DNA of 64,000 bases from Prochlorococcus sp. AG-347-K20 (GCA_003281315.1 QCCH01000001.1:1-64000); one strand, 5' to 3'; shown: positions 27,086-37,305, counted from the stretch's first letter. Translations and numbers: made by a program. Notes: generated by a model not told the origin, from the letters alone.

Positions 27086-28882
27086 ATGTTTTTTAAAGAT
27101 TTTAGAAGGATTAAAAAGTTAGGTAAATATTTAACTAAAGATAAAAAAACAATCTATCTAATCTTGATAGTTTTGTTACCTGTTTCTTTCTCTGGAGCAA
27201 TTCAACCATTATTAGTTGGTCAAGCCATTACTATTCTAAAGAACGAAACTACAGATGTTTGGCTAAGTAAAACTTTCTTTGGGCAGTCAATAAATGCCAT
27301 AATCCTAACTTTATTTATAACTGTATTATTCAGATTAGTTCTGCAGGGATACCAAACTTACAATATCCAAGCAGTGGGACAACGTTTGACAGCAAGAATA
27401 AGAAGAGAACTTTTTGATCATTCAATATCTTTATCTCTTAAGTATCACGATAAAATGCCTGTAGGGAAATTATTAACGAGATTAACAAATGATGTTGATG
27501 CTTTAGCCGAGGTTTTTGGAAGTGGGGCAGTTGGAGTCATTGCTGACTTCGTCAGTCTGATAGTAATTTCTTTGACAATGCTGTCAATTGATAGAGGGCT
27601 TGCTATTTTATTACTTTTGACTCAAATCCCAGTTTCATATTTTATTATTTGGCTTCAAAAACGTTATAGAAGAGCCAATTATCAAGTAAGGGAAGAATTA
27701 TCTCAACTCAACTCTGATTTTCAAGAGAATCTTCAAGGTTTAGAAGTCGTTCAGATGTTTAGAAGAGAGGCTTTTAATAGCAAGAAATTTTCCAAAACTG
27801 GAGTTGCTTATAAGAAAGCAGTTAATGGAACAATATTTTATGACAGTAGTATTTCGGCATTTATAGAATGGATTTCTCTTGCAGCAGTTTCCTTAGTTTT
27901 AGCAGTTGGAGGTTTTCTTGTTACTTCTGGAAATATTGGTTTAGGAACATTAACAACCTTTATTTTATATTCCCAAAGACTTTTTGAACCTCTTAGGCAG
28001 CTTGCAGAAAGATTTACTCAAATACAAGGAGGTTTAACAGCTGTAGAAAGAATAAACGAATTATTGGATGAAGAAATACAGATTAAGGACACTACTCCCG
28101 CAAAACATTTTTTAGAAAATGCTGAAAATATAAATAAAAAATTTAAGGGCAAAATTGAGTTCAAGAATGTTAATTTTTTCTACAACGAAGGAGAACATAT
28201 TATAAAGAATTTATCTTTCAAGATCAATCCAGGAGAGCATGTGGCTTTTGTAGGGCCAACTGGTTCAGGTAAAACAACCATAATAAGATTATTATGTAGA
28301 TTGTACGAGCCTCAGTCAGGCCAAATTTTAATCGACGAAATAGATATCAAAGATATTCCTATTGCTACTCTGAGAAATATGTTAGGAGTAGTTTTGCAAG
28401 ATACCTTTATCTTTAGTGGAAATGTCGCAGATAATTTAAAACTAAATTCCAATGTGGACAATCTTGAATTAGAAAATCTTTGTAACGAATTAGGGTTAGA
28501 TAATTTATTACAAAAATTACCAGAAGGCTTGAACACCTTACTAAGAGAAAGAGGGGGAAATCTCTCTTCTGGAGAGAGACAACTTCTTTCAGTAGCTCGA
28601 GTAGCGATTAGAAATCCTGTCGTTTTAATAATGGACGAAGCAACAGCGTTTATGGATCCATCTACAGAGGCTACTTTGCAGAAAGATCTTGAGAGAATTC
28701 TGTCAAAAAGAACAGCATTAGTAATAGCTCACAGATTAGCCACTATTGAAAGTTCTGATAAGATTTTAGTCTTAAAAGGGGGCTCATTAGTTGAAGAGGG
28801 AACACATAGTGAATTGAGACAGAAAAAGGGTTTATATTTTCAGCTCTCTGAGCTTCAACAAAAAGGATTCGTGAATTTTTAA
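27086..28882 (+). CDS. MsbA-like ABC exporter (TMD-NBD fusion)
   Basis: 598 residues. Six membrane helices lie in about residues 20-310 (DUF/ABC_membrane type), followed by the nucleotide-binding domain. Walker A GPTGSGKTT is near residue 389, the signature LSSGE near 492, Walker B VLIMDEA near 511 and the H-loop His in IAHRL near 550. Such half-transporters dimerise and export lipids, peptides or drugs. The substrate is not indicated. It follows hisG by 12 bp and shares one base with the GNAT gene (TAATG). Confidence 0.9.
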   Translation: MFFKDFRRIKKLGKYLTKDKKTIYLILIVLLPVSFSGAIQPLLVGQAITILKNETTDVWLSKTFFGQSINAIILTLFITVLFRLVLQGYQTYNIQAVGQRLTARIRRELFDHSISLSLKYHDKMPVGKLLTRLTNDVDALAEVFGSGAVGVIADFVSLIVISLTMLSIDRGLAILLLLTQIPVSYFIIWLQKRYRRANYQVREELSQLNSDFQENLQGLEVVQMFRREAFNSKKFSKTGVAYKKAVNGTIFYDSSISAFIEWISLAAVSLVLAVGGFLVTSGNIGLGTLTTFILYSQRLFEPLRQLAERFTQIQGGLTAVERINELLDEEIQIKDTTPAKHFLENAENINKKFKGKIEFKNVNFFYNEGEHIIKNLSFKINPGEHVAFVGPTGSGKTTIIRLLCRLYEPQSGQILIDEIDIKDIPIATLRNMLGVVLQDTFIFSGNVADNLKLNSNVDNLELENLCNELGLDNLLQKLPEGLNTLLRERGGNLSSGERQLLSVARVAIRNPVVLIMDEATAFMDPSTEATLQKDLERILSKRTALVIAHRLATIESSDKILVLKGGSLVEEGTHSELRQKKGLYFQLSELQQKGFVNF

Positions 28883-29412
28883 TGATTTTTAGAAACCAAG
28901 GATCCTTAATAAAAAAATCAAACACTTTATCAAGGGAAGAGCTGATAGATCTCTATGGTTTAAATTCTTATGAGTTCACTCAAACAAATAAAGAAGAAAT
29001 ATTTGTTTGTAGTAAAAATAAAGATTTAGATCTAATAGAACTAGATCAACTTTTGCAAACTGTTGGTTGGAGCAGAAGACCTATAAGGAGGGTAAAAAGA
29101 GCGTTAGATTTCAGTATTTTGGTGGTTGGGTTATGGCGTCATGATGATAAATTCCCCAGACTAGTAGGATTTGCAAGATGCACTGGCGATGGAATTCTAG
29201 AAGCAACAGTTTGGGATGTGGCTATTAACCCTGTCTATCAAGGAATTGGATTGGGGAAAGAGTTAATGAAATATGTCCTAAAAGAATTGAAAAATACTGG
29301 AATTTCTAAAGTAACCCTTTTTGCTGATGCCGAAGTGGTTTCATTTTATAAAAGACAAGGTTGGACATTAGAACCTAGAGGCTCTAAATGTGCTTTTTGG
29401 TATGCAAATTAA
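28882..29412 (+). CDS. GNAT-family N-acetyltransferase
   Basis: 176 residues, starting in the stop codon of the ABC exporter gene (TAATG overlap). The acetyl-CoA-binding GNAT motif A is visible as VAINPVYQGIGLGKELM near residues 113-130, followed by VTLFADAEVVSFYKRQGW typical of the C-terminal fold. The substrate is unknown. In cyanobacteria and plastids, relatives of this type act as protein or small-molecule acetyltransferases. Its stop directly abuts the stop of the convergent glycosyltransferase gene. Confidence 0.87.
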   Translation: MIFRNQGSLIKKSNTLSREELIDLYGLNSYEFTQTNKEEIFVCSKNKDLDLIELDQLLQTVGWSRRPIRRVKRALDFSILVVGLWRHDDKFPRLVGFARCTGDGILEATVWDVAINPVYQGIGLGKELMKYVLKELKNTGISKVTLFADAEVVSFYKRQGWTLEPRGSKCAFWYAN

Positions 29413-30096
29413 TCATTTTTTGTAGTAGTCAGAATATATAGATTTTAAAGATTCGCCTTTTAACCATCTTCTTCTAAATTGCCAGTTCTTAATTGCTTGG
29501 AGAAAAATATTAGTTCTTTCCCATTTTCTTGAACTTATAAAAATGGGTAAATTTAATTGTTTTAAATCTTTTTTTTTGTTTAATCTCCTTAAAAAATCTA
29601 CATCTTCCATCAAAGGTATTTTTCTAAACCCATTATTCTTAAAGTAGGTAGTTCTTTGAATTATCAAACCTTGATCACCATACGGTTGTTTCAAAAATTT
29701 ACTTCTAAAATTAACGAGAATTTCGAGAACTCTATAAATTATCTTTTTGTGATTAATTTTGAATTTAAAATAGTAAATGCTATTCTTGTTTCCCTTTAAA
29801 AATGAATTTATTTTTTTAAACCAATCATGAGTTAATCTTGTGTCTGCATGTAAAAATATGAGCCACTCTCCTTTTGAGTTTTTAGCTCCAATATCTAATT
29901 GTAAACCTCGATTTCTTTCTTTGGATATAAATACTTTTGCTCCATAAATATTTGCTACATCAATAGTTTTATCTTCACTTCCAGAATCAACAATTATGAT
30001 TTCTCCCTCTTTCAGAATACTTGATAAGTCTGAAAGCAATAATGGCAAATTACTAGCTTCATTAATAGTTGGAATAATAATTGAAATTTTTAACAA
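29413..30096 (-). CDS. Family 2 glycosyltransferase (TIGR04283-like)
   Basis: 227 residues, GT-A fold. Visible motifs: ISIIIPTINEASNLPLLLSDL at the start, IIVDSGSEDKT near residue 35, and GEWLIFLHADTRL near 76, carrying the nucleotide/metal Asp. The Rossmann-like domain is short and there is no obvious membrane anchor. Together with the upstream neighbour (5 bp away) it forms the TIGR04283/TIGR04282 pair, named after arsenosugar biosynthesis. No radical SAM arsenosugar enzyme (ArsS) is in the window. The real acceptor is unproven. Confidence 0.82.
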   Translation of the reverse strand: MLKISIIIPTINEASNLPLLLSDLSSILKEGEIIIVDSGSEDKTIDVANIYGAKVFISKERNRGLQLDIGAKNSKGEWLIFLHADTRLTHDWFKKINSFLKGNKNSIYYFKFKINHKKIIYRVLEILVNFRSKFLKQPYGDQGLIIQRTTYFKNNGFRKIPLMEDVDFLRRLNKKKDLKQLNLPIFISSRKWERTNIFLQAIKNWQFRRRWLKGESLKSIYSDYYKK

Positions 30097-30101
30097 GTCG
30101 A

Positions 30102-30737
30102 TTACTTTCTATTTTCAATATCAACAATTGTATCTATATCTATTTTTTTATCTAAAAACTTATATTTAAATTTTTTAGAAGCAAAATTATCAATTGTATT
30201 TTGAAGAACATTTTCTGTCCCCCACTTTATGTTGATAAAAGGTAAATATGTATGGGATAACATTATTTTCTCTGATAAACCAATAAGCCAATATCCTCCA
30301 TCGTTAGATGGTCCTAAGATGAGATCATTATTTTGAAGCTCTTTTAGAGTATTCAATAAATCTTGATGGCATAAATCTGGAAGGTCAGTACCAATAAAAA
30401 TAATATTTTTAATCTTATGTCTTTCACAAAATTTTTTGTTGATAATTATTTGCCGTTTCATTTTTTCTCCCAAGCAGCCTTTCCCCTGCAAATTAAATTT
30501 TTTGATGCCTAATTCTCTAGACCATTTTCTACAATTTCCTACTCCCAAACCAGTTATGGCAATAGAAATATCAAGCAGTTTATTTTCTTGAAGAAATTTT
30601 GCTACTGAAATTGTGTGTCTGGTCATTACACTTTGTACTTTCGCCGAATTATTTTTACCTATATCTTCTGATAATCTTGTTTTGCATCTTCCAAAACCAT
30701 GCCATTTCGCCATGATAATAAGTAATGCTTTATCCAA
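30102..30737 (-). CDS. TIGR04282-like / DUF2064 glycosyltransferase
   Basis: 211 residues. The N-terminus (ALLIIMAKWHGFGRCKTRLSEDIG) resembles nucleotidyltransferase-like GT-A enzymes; FIGTDLPDL near residue 105 and LGPSNDGGYWLIGL near 130 are DUF2064 signatures. In other bacteria the family accompanies TIGR04283 in arsenosugar-type clusters, and the two genes here are 5 bp apart in one transcript. The substrate is inferred only from this pairing. Confidence 0.8.
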   Translation of the reverse strand: MDKALLIIMAKWHGFGRCKTRLSEDIGKNNSAKVQSVMTRHTISVAKFLQENKLLDISIAITGLGVGNCRKWSRELGIKKFNLQGKGCLGEKMKRQIIINKKFCERHKIKNIIFIGTDLPDLCHQDLLNTLKELQNNDLILGPSNDGGYWLIGLSEKIMLSHTYLPFINIKWGTENVLQNTIDNFASKKFKYKFLDKKIDIDTIVDIENRK

Positions 30738-30879
30738 TAATTTAGTGAAATTTAAAATAATTATATGCCTATTTAAAAAATATAAAATTTATTTTTATAA
30801 ATTTAGTCGATACTTTGTTAAATAATTTTAAATTTGTCGTGATCTTGTGATTTGATAATGGCCAATTATTAAATTCCAA

Positions 30880-30896
30880 CTAGATTAATAATCTAG
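30880..30896. promoter_or_regulatory. Perfect palindrome just upstream of dnaA
   Basis: CTAGATT-AAT-AATCTAG, a 7-bp inverted repeat with a 3-nt centre, ends 11 bp before the dnaA TTG. It could be an operator or a hairpin that hides the start codon. A GATAAT (30855-30860) lies just upstream as a -10 candidate. Confidence 0.45.
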
Positions 30897-30907
30897 AGAA
30901 TAAAACT

Positions 30908-32302
30908 TTGCAAGCAACTAATCCTATTTGGGCGGAAGTTCAACAATCACTCCAAAAAACTTTAAGTAAGCCTTCATTTGAGACATGGATAAGGCCTGCT
31001 AAATTTAATTGTTTTGAAAATGGCTTATTAACTTTAATCGCCCCAAATTCATTTTCTAGTGATTGGTTGAGAAAGAATTATTGTGAAACTATTGAAAAAG
31101 CTGCAACGGAAATCTGCGGTCATGATGTAAAAGTTGTTTTTAAATCTGAAACGAATACCAGCAGCGATTTAACAAATGAAGATAAACCTAACGAACAGAA
31201 CGTTCATCATAAAACAAGATCTTTTTCTAGTAATAACCAAAATAATTCTTCAAAAAATCAATTCAAGAATCCCAATGGTTTAAATTTACGCTACGTATTT
31301 AAAAGATTTGTTGTAGGTCCAAATAGTAGGTTGGCTCATGCCGCAGCTTTAGCCGTTGCCGAATCTCCTGGGAGAGAATTCAATCCATTATTTATTTGTG
31401 GAGGAGTGGGTCTTGGTAAGACTCATTTAATGCAAGCAATAGGTCATTATCGAGTAGAAATAGATCCAGAAGCAAAAGTTAAATATGTATCTACAGAGAC
31501 TTTTACAAATGATGTTATTAGTGGTATTCGAAGAGATGGAATGACAGCTATTCGAGATAAATATAGAAATGTAGATTTGATTTTAATAGACGATATACAG
31601 TTCTTAGAAGGCAAAGAGTATACACAGGAAGAATTCTTTCATACTTTTAACGCACTTCACGAATCAGGAAGTCAAATAGTTATTGCAAGTGACAGACCAC
31701 CAAGTCAATTGTCGGGAATTCAAGAGAGATTAATTTCTAGGTTCTCAATGGGTATGACCGCAGATATTCAACCACCTGATCTTGAGACGAGGACAGCCAT
31801 CCTTCAAAAAAAGGCAGAACAAGAGAGGATGAGTCTTCCAAGAGATTTAATTCAATTTATAGCAGGAAGATTCACTTCGAATATTCGAGAATTGGAAGGA
31901 GCATTTACTAGGGCTGTTGCATTTGCATCAATAACAGGCTTGCCAATGACAGTTCAATCAATTGCTCCAATGCTTGATCCTAATAGTGTTGGAGTAGTTG
32001 TTACTCCAAAACAAGTTATTAATAAAGTGTCAGATTTCTTTAAAGTTTCTACTGATGAATTAATCAGTTCAAGTAGGAGAAAACCAGTAAGTCAAGCTAG
32101 ACAAATAGGTATGTATCTTATGAGACATGGTACGGATCTAAGCCTACCAAGAATTGGAGATGAGTTTGGGGGCAAGGACCATACAACAGTTATGTATGCT
32201 ATTGAACAAGTTGAAAAAAAATTATCTATTGATCCAAATATTGCAAGTCAAGTTCAAAAAATAAGAGATTTACTTCAAATAGATTCAAGAAAAAATTTAT
32301 AG
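30908..32302 (+). CDS. dnaA: Chromosomal replication initiator DnaA
   Basis: 464 residues from a TTG start. Domain I spans about 1-80, a polar linker follows (about 85-130, Asn/Ser-rich), then the AAA+ domain with Walker [10 protein letters not shown] near residue 160 and Walker [10 protein letters not shown] near 223. The DNA-binding domain ends with the DnaA signature [12 protein letters not shown]. DnaA binds DnaA boxes and opens oriC. No cluster of TTATCCACA boxes or neighbouring dnaN was seen, so the origin is probably elsewhere, as in many cyanobacteria. Confidence 0.96.
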   Translation: MQATNPIWAEVQQSLQKTLSKPSFETWIRPAKFNCFENGLLTLIAPNSFSSDWLRKNYCETIEKAATEICGHDVKVVFKSETNTSSDLTNEDKPNEQNVHHKTRSFSSNNQNNSSKNQFKNPNGLNLRYVFKRFVVGPNSRLAHAAALAVAESPGREFNPLFICGGVGLGKTHLMQAIGHYRVEIDPEAKVKYVSTETFTNDVISGIRRDGMTAIRDKYRNVDLILIDDIQFLEGKEYTQEEFFHTFNALHESGSQIVIASDRPPSQLSGIQERLISRFSMGMTADIQPPDLETRTAILQKKAEQERMSLPRDLIQFIAGRFTSNIRELEGAFTRAVAFASITGLPMTVQSIAPMLDPNSVGVVVTPKQVINKVSDFFKVSTDELISSSRRKPVSQARQIGMYLMRHGTDLSLPRIGDEFGGKDHTTVMYAIEQVEKKLSIDPNIASQVQKIRDLLQIDSRKNL

Positions 32303-32307
32303 TTTTA

Positions 32308-33540
32308 CTAATAACTAGAAATGAAATTTATAGGATCTTGATCATATCTGTGCCTGAAAGGTATATTATCTATTTCATTGATATCACTTAGCGATTCAAT
32401 TTTATTTAATGATTGCCTTAATAACCTTGCTGAAATAATTGGCATATCTCTTGGAACTGAGATTCTATTTTTTAAGTATCTTAGAGAGATTCCTGAAAGT
32501 TTTTTTGGGATTAATACTTCACCTGTGATCATATAGCTCAAAGCTGATCTCAATGATTCGTCAAAGGATTCTTTATTGTATGGGTTAACCTTTAGCAAAT
32601 TGTCTTTATGCTTTATCACTCTTTTAAGAGCAATTGTTGCATAATATTTTGACTCATAATTTTGGTTTAATTCATAATTACCTAAACCCTCCCCAGTATC
32701 TATTAGCTTAGAGAAAGTAATCTGTTGTTCATTGCTTTCTTTATAGCATCCTCCCATTTGTGGGGGTAAATCATGAGAATGAGTATGAAAATCTCCTTGA
32801 GTACCTCTATAAGCACTTGTCCCTTCAAAAAGGGTAAGCCAGTTATCTAAATGACGGTAATTAGATCTTAAATTAAACCCTTTATAATAAATAAGTGATG
32901 CATTCATTCTCTCCATATAGGGAATAAAAATAATATCTCCAACACCAGGCTCTATATCACCTGTGTTAGAAACTGATGGATCAACAAACCCTGATTTTGA
33001 GCTACTTAAGATTTCATCGAGTTTAGAAATGGATTCTTTAAATCTTTTTTTTCTAAAAGAGTTATCTATAAAATTAAAGCTTTCTCGGCAGAGCCAATTA
33101 CACCAGGATCTGAAAATTTCTCTTTCTAACTCTCGAATTTTGATAAGGTGACTTGATGTTATGAAAGATCCAAGTGCTCCAAATTCATTTTCTAAAAAAG
33201 CTATGATATCGTCGCTTTCGGTTATGACTTTCCCTTTAAATTCAATTGCAGGTAATTTCCCCGATCTGACTTTTTCAAGGAACCAACTTTCTTTTTGGCC
33301 GTAGCAAAACATATTTATTTTCTTGACTCTGTATGGGATTTTTTTAAATTCAAGCCATAACCATATCTTCTGACAGTAAGGACACCAAGAATGCCTATCC
33401 CTATAGAGGGTAACTAATACATCATTTTCACTATGTCCAAATAATCTTAAATTGGCGTAGGAATTATTTATACCATGGACTCTATCAAGATCTTCAACTT
33501 CAAATTTATTTAAATCATCCCATGTCAAAATCCCATTCAT
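32308..33540 (-). CDS. Glutathione S-transferase-like protein with extended helical domain
   Basis: 410 residues, about twice the length of a usual GST. A thioredoxin-fold N-terminal domain carries the glutaredoxin-like WCPYCQKIWLWLE motif near residue 52 and a cis-Pro/ES site (LPAIEFKGKVITESDDI). A long all-helical region follows, of the kind found in cyanobacterial and plastid GST-like proteins. It probably uses glutathione for thiol transfer or conjugation. It is divergent from glutathione reductase over 52 bp, a sensible functional pairing. Confidence 0.8.
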   Translation of the reverse strand: MNGILTWDDLNKFEVEDLDRVHGINNSYANLRLFGHSENDVLVTLYRDRHSWCPYCQKIWLWLEFKKIPYRVKKINMFCYGQKESWFLEKVRSGKLPAIEFKGKVITESDDIIAFLENEFGALGSFITSSHLIKIRELEREIFRSWCNWLCRESFNFIDNSFRKKRFKESISKLDEILSSSKSGFVDPSVSNTGDIEPGVGDIIFIPYMERMNASLIYYKGFNLRSNYRHLDNWLTLFEGTSAYRGTQGDFHTHSHDLPPQMGGCYKESNEQQITFSKLIDTGEGLGNYELNQNYESKYYATIALKRVIKHKDNLLKVNPYNKESFDESLRSALSYMITGEVLIPKKLSGISLRYLKNRISVPRDMPIISARLLRQSLNKIESLSDINEIDNIPFRHRYDQDPINFISSY

Positions 33541-33592
33541 TATTTGAATTAAAGCTATAAACTAACGTTATAATAATTGATTAAAAAAAGTC

Positions 33593-34957
33593 TTGGAATT
33601 TGAATTTGATTTAATTGTTGTTGGCGCTGGATCTGGAGGACTCGCGGCGGCTAAACGTGCGGCTAGTTATGGAGCAAAAGTCGCAATCATAGAAGTAAAT
33701 CAAATAGGAGGAACTTGTGTGATAAGGGGATGTGTGCCTAAGAAATTAATGGTTTATGCAGCTAAAAGTAAAAAAAATATGGATTCTTCTGAAGGATATG
33801 GATTAAAAAATGGAAGTATTAATTTTGAATCAAATATTTTGTTGAAGAATGTTAGAGAGGAAGTTTCTAGATTAAGTAATTTACATAGAAATTCTTTAAA
33901 AAAGTTGAATATAACTATTTTTGAAGGTTTAGGAAGATTTATTAGTCAAAATGAATTAGAAATTATTTGTTCAAACACAAAAAAAATTAAAAATAAAATA
34001 AGTTCAAAAAAAATTCTTATTTCAGTTGGCGGTAAACCAAAGAAATTAAATATTCCTGGGGTAGATTTGGCATGGACTAGTGATGATATTTTTGAATTAG
34101 AAAAGTTTCCCAAAACAATATTAATAGTAGGAGGTGGATATATTGCTTGTGAATTTGCTTCTATTTTCAGAAATTTAGGTACTGAAGTAACTCAATTAAT
34201 TAGAGGTCAAAATTTACTTAATGGTTTTGATGAGGATCTTTCTTCATGCCTAGAGGAATCACCTACTTTTACTGAAATCAATATAATCTCTAATACTCAA
34301 TTAAAGTCTATCAAGAAAGTAAATGGAAATCTGGAATCAACCCTAGACTCGGGAGATAAACTCCTAACTAATAATATCCTTATTGCTACAGGAAGAGAAC
34401 CAAATCTTTTGCCTTTAAATTTAGATTTTTTAAATCTAAAGATGGATGGCCAATATTTAGATGTCGATGAACTTAATCAAACAAGCATCGCAAATATTTT
34501 TGCAGTTGGCGATATCATAAATAAGCCAAACTTAACTCCAGTAGCAATAGAACAAGGGAGAGTTTTTTCGGATAATTTTTTTAATGACCAAAAAAGAAAA
34601 GTAAATTATGAATATATCCCTAAGGCCGTTTTTACTATTCCAGAAATTTCAACAGTTGGCTTAAGTGAGAAACGAGCTAAAGAGATTTACTCTGAAAAAA
34701 ATATAAAAATTTTCAAATGCAAATTTACCCCTATGTCTAATACCTTTAAAAAGAATAAATCAAAATGTATGTTGAAGATTGTAGTTCATAAGCTAACTGA
34801 CAAAGTCCTAGGATGTCATATGTTTGGAGAAACATCGTCTGAGATTATTCAAATGGTATCAATTTCATTAAATGCAGGGATAACGAAAAAAGACTTTGAT
34901 ATTACTATGGCTTTGCACCCAACTATCTCAGAAGAATTTGTGACTATGTATGGATAA
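33593..34957 (+). CDS. gor: Glutathione reductase
   Basis: 454 residues from a TTG start that places the FAD motif VVGAGSGGLAAAKRAA right at the N-terminus. The redox pair lies in GGTCVIRGCVPKK (CxxxxC) near residues 42-47. A second GxGxxA motif (VGGGYIACEFASIF) near 184 binds NAD(P)H, and the C-terminal HPTISEEFV supplies the catalytic His-Glu pair. The enzyme reduces glutathione disulfide. It is divergent from the GST-like gene and convergent with the antiporter gene, with 2 bp between stops. Confidence 0.92.
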   Translation: MEFEFDLIVVGAGSGGLAAAKRAASYGAKVAIIEVNQIGGTCVIRGCVPKKLMVYAAKSKKNMDSSEGYGLKNGSINFESNILLKNVREEVSRLSNLHRNSLKKLNITIFEGLGRFISQNELEIICSNTKKIKNKISSKKILISVGGKPKKLNIPGVDLAWTSDDIFELEKFPKTILIVGGGYIACEFASIFRNLGTEVTQLIRGQNLLNGFDEDLSSCLEESPTFTEINIISNTQLKSIKKVNGNLESTLDSGDKLLTNNILIATGREPNLLPLNLDFLNLKMDGQYLDVDELNQTSIANIFAVGDIINKPNLTPVAIEQGRVFSDNFFNDQKRKVNYEYIPKAVFTIPEISTVGLSEKRAKEIYSEKNIKIFKCKFTPMSNTFKKNKSKCMLKIVVHKLTDKVLGCHMFGETSSEIIQMVSISLNAGITKKDFDITMALHPTISEEFVTMYG

Positions 34958-34959
34958 AA

Positions 34960-36039
34960 TTATGAATTAGAAAATTTTAATTTTTCTTGAACAATCAGAA
35001 ACATTATAAGTAATGCAAAGTAAATAAATAAACCTATCCTTAATTCAGAAAGGAAGTTAAATCCATTCAGGAAAAGTATCTTATCGAGAATGTAGAAAAT
35101 ATAAAGATTAAGCAAAATAAATCCTTCAATTCTTGTGATTTTCCCTTTGCTCCAGAAAATTGGTAAGCATGCAAAGGTAGTTAAAACCATAAAAGGTAAG
35201 TCAACTTTTATTAGACTCTGATCAATGACTAACCCTTTAAATCCTGAAAAAATACTGCAACTTCCAAGGATTAAAAGTTGATTGAGTAAATTACTTCCTA
35301 TTACATTACCAATCGCAAGATCTGTTTTGCCTTTAAATGCAGCAATTATTGAAGTTACTAATTCTGGTAAAGATGTTCCAGTTGCGACGATAGTTAAACC
35401 AATAACAATTTCATTTACACCCAAAAGAGTAGCGAGCGTTTGAGAACCATTTACTAAAATATTTGAACCAAAGCTTAAAAGAAATATTCCCAATATTAAC
35501 TTTAGTAAAATATTCATTTTCCCTTTATAGTTATCTTTTAATTCTTCTATCTCTGGTTCAGCATCTTTTGTCTCCTCCCCTTTCTCATTGATGGTATTGA
35601 TTTCCCATATTGTATTTAAGATTAAACAAAATATTAGAAATACCCCTGCTTGTAATGTTAATAGGCCTGTTGATGACATAGCCCAAACTGCACAAGAAAT
35701 TGCCATTAAAAGAGGCACATCTCTTCTGACTATTCTGCTTTTTACTTTAAGAGGTGTTATCAATGAGCTTATGCCCAAAACAACGAGAACATTAAAAATA
35801 TTGCTTCCAATTACATTGCTTGCCGCAAGCGAATCACTGCCTTTTAAAATTGAACTCAAACTTACCAACAACTCAGGAGAGCTTGTTCCAAGAGAAACAA
35901 CTGTCAAACCAATTACTATTTGAGGTATTCCTAAAATTAAAGATAAAAATATGGCTCCTTGAATAAAGAACTCTCCTCCAGCAAAAAGTAGAACTATGCC
36001 TAAAACTATTTCTATTATTGGAAATAAAAAATCACTCAT
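34960..36039 (-). CDS. Sodium/calcium exchanger family antiporter (CaCA)
   Basis: 359 residues with about ten hydrophobic segments. Two inverted alpha repeats are plain: SLGTSSPELLVSL with GSNIFN near residues 50-90, and ATGTSLPELVTSI with GSNLLN near 215-255. The Ser/Thr-Pro-Glu residues of these repeats bind the cations. An acidic loop (KGEETKDAEPEIEELKDNYKG region) joins the halves. The likely role is Ca2+ or Na+ efflux in exchange for protons or Na+. It resembles YrbG-type proteins. Confidence 0.9.
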   Translation of the reverse strand: MSDFLFPIIEIVLGIVLLFAGGEFFIQGAIFLSLILGIPQIVIGLTVVSLGTSSPELLVSLSSILKGSDSLAASNVIGSNIFNVLVVLGISSLITPLKVKSRIVRRDVPLLMAISCAVWAMSSTGLLTLQAGVFLIFCLILNTIWEINTINEKGEETKDAEPEIEELKDNYKGKMNILLKLILGIFLLSFGSNILVNGSQTLATLLGVNEIVIGLTIVATGTSLPELVTSIIAAFKGKTDLAIGNVIGSNLLNQLLILGSCSIFSGFKGLVIDQSLIKVDLPFMVLTTFACLPIFWSKGKITRIEGFILLNLYIFYILDKILFLNGFNFLSELRIGLFIYFALLIMFLIVQEKLKFSNS

Positions 36040-36157
36040 GTTTAGGATTTAATTTAGATAATAAAAATTTTCATAATTGGTTAGTAACTATCCTCGAATA
36101 TCTATAATTTATTGTCAATTTTAATTTGCTGTTAAAATTGATTAAATAGAAAAAATT

Positions 36158-37207
36158 TTGAAGTCTTTAAACATAATAAAACCTGATGATTGGCATTTAC
36201 ATTTAAGAGAAGGTCTTGTATTAAAAAATATCATTCAGTTTACTTCGGAATATTTTGGAAGAGCCATTGTCATGCCAAATACTAAAAGTCCCATAACATC
36301 AATCAATAGCGCTATTTCTTATAGGAAATCTATTGTTGAAGCGCTACCAGAAAGTTCTAAGTTTGAACCATTAATGACAATTTATCTTACAGATGACACT
36401 GATAAAGGGGAACTAATTAATGGTTTTAAAAATAATGTTTTTTTTGCAGCAAAATTATATCCTGCTAATGCCACAACAAATTCCAGTCATGGAGTAAGGA
36501 AAATAGAAAATCTATATAAGATCTTTGAATTAATGCAAGATTCTGGAATGCCTCTTTTAATTCATGGGGAAGTGACTGATTCTGAAGTAGATGTATTCGA
36601 TAGAGAAGAAGTTTTTATAGATAAAGAACTTTCTCAAATAACCAAAAGATTTCCAAAATTAAAAATCGTTCTAGAACATATAACCACATCTTATGCAGTG
36701 GATTTTGTGCAAGAAAATAATATTGGGGCTACTATCACTCCGCATCATTTGCATATAAATAGAAATGCAATGTTTTTTGGAGGCTTAAATAGTGATTTTT
36801 ACTGCTTACCAGTTGCTAAGAGGGAAAATAATAGACTCGCTTTAAGGAGAGCGGCAACAAGTGGGAAAAAATGTTTTTTCTTGGGGACTGACTCTGCTCC
36901 ACACCTTAGGAAGTGGAAGGCTTTTTGTGGATGTGCAGGCATTTTTAATTCGCCAGTAGCAATAGAAAGCTACTTAACAGTTTTCGAAGAGGAGGATGCT
37001 CTAGATAATTTTGAAAAGTTTGCAAGTTTGAATGGCCCTAATTTTTATAATGTCCCACCAAATAAAGAAAAATTAAAATTAGTTTCTAGACCTAACAAAA
37101 TTAAAGAATATATTGATGTTGTTGAAGAAAAAAATATTGTCGGACAAATAAAACCATTTCACGCAGGTGAAACTTTACAATGGCAAGTAGAAGGAATAGT
37201 AAATTAA
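36158..37207 (+). CDS. pyrC: Dihydroorotase
   Basis: 349 residues from a TTG start; the metal motif DDWHLHLREG begins at residue 10, so no later start is possible. The enzyme closes carbamoyl-aspartate to dihydroorotate in pyrimidine synthesis. The carboxylated lysine is in FFAAKLYPA near residue 105, further ligands are in LIHGE and VLEHITT, and the catalytic Asp is in GTDSAPH. It is the single-function class II (E. coli PyrC-like) form. The tRNA-Leu gene follows. Confidence 0.94.
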   Translation: MKSLNIIKPDDWHLHLREGLVLKNIIQFTSEYFGRAIVMPNTKSPITSINSAISYRKSIVEALPESSKFEPLMTIYLTDDTDKGELINGFKNNVFFAAKLYPANATTNSSHGVRKIENLYKIFELMQDSGMPLLIHGEVTDSEVDVFDREEVFIDKELSQITKRFPKLKIVLEHITTSYAVDFVQENNIGATITPHHLHINRNAMFFGGLNSDFYCLPVAKRENNRLALRRAATSGKKCFFLGTDSAPHLRKWKAFCGCAGIFNSPVAIESYLTVFEEEDALDNFEKFASLNGPNFYNVPPNKEKLKLVSRPNKIKEYIDVVEEKNIVGQIKPFHAGETLQWQVEGIVN

Positions 37208-37305
37208 AAAATTAGATTTAATCTGAGAATAAAAGTGTAAATATTCCAATTTTTCTTGGTTAAATGGGTTGCTTTCAGCTACGATTAGAAAGCGCAAATT
37301 CCTTT

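Noticed and set aside
30730-30738. DnaA-box-like TTATCCAAT near dnaA
   Set aside because: It differs from TTATCCACA at two positions, is single, and lies in the end of the neighbouring coding region. No cluster of boxes or unwinding element makes an origin here.
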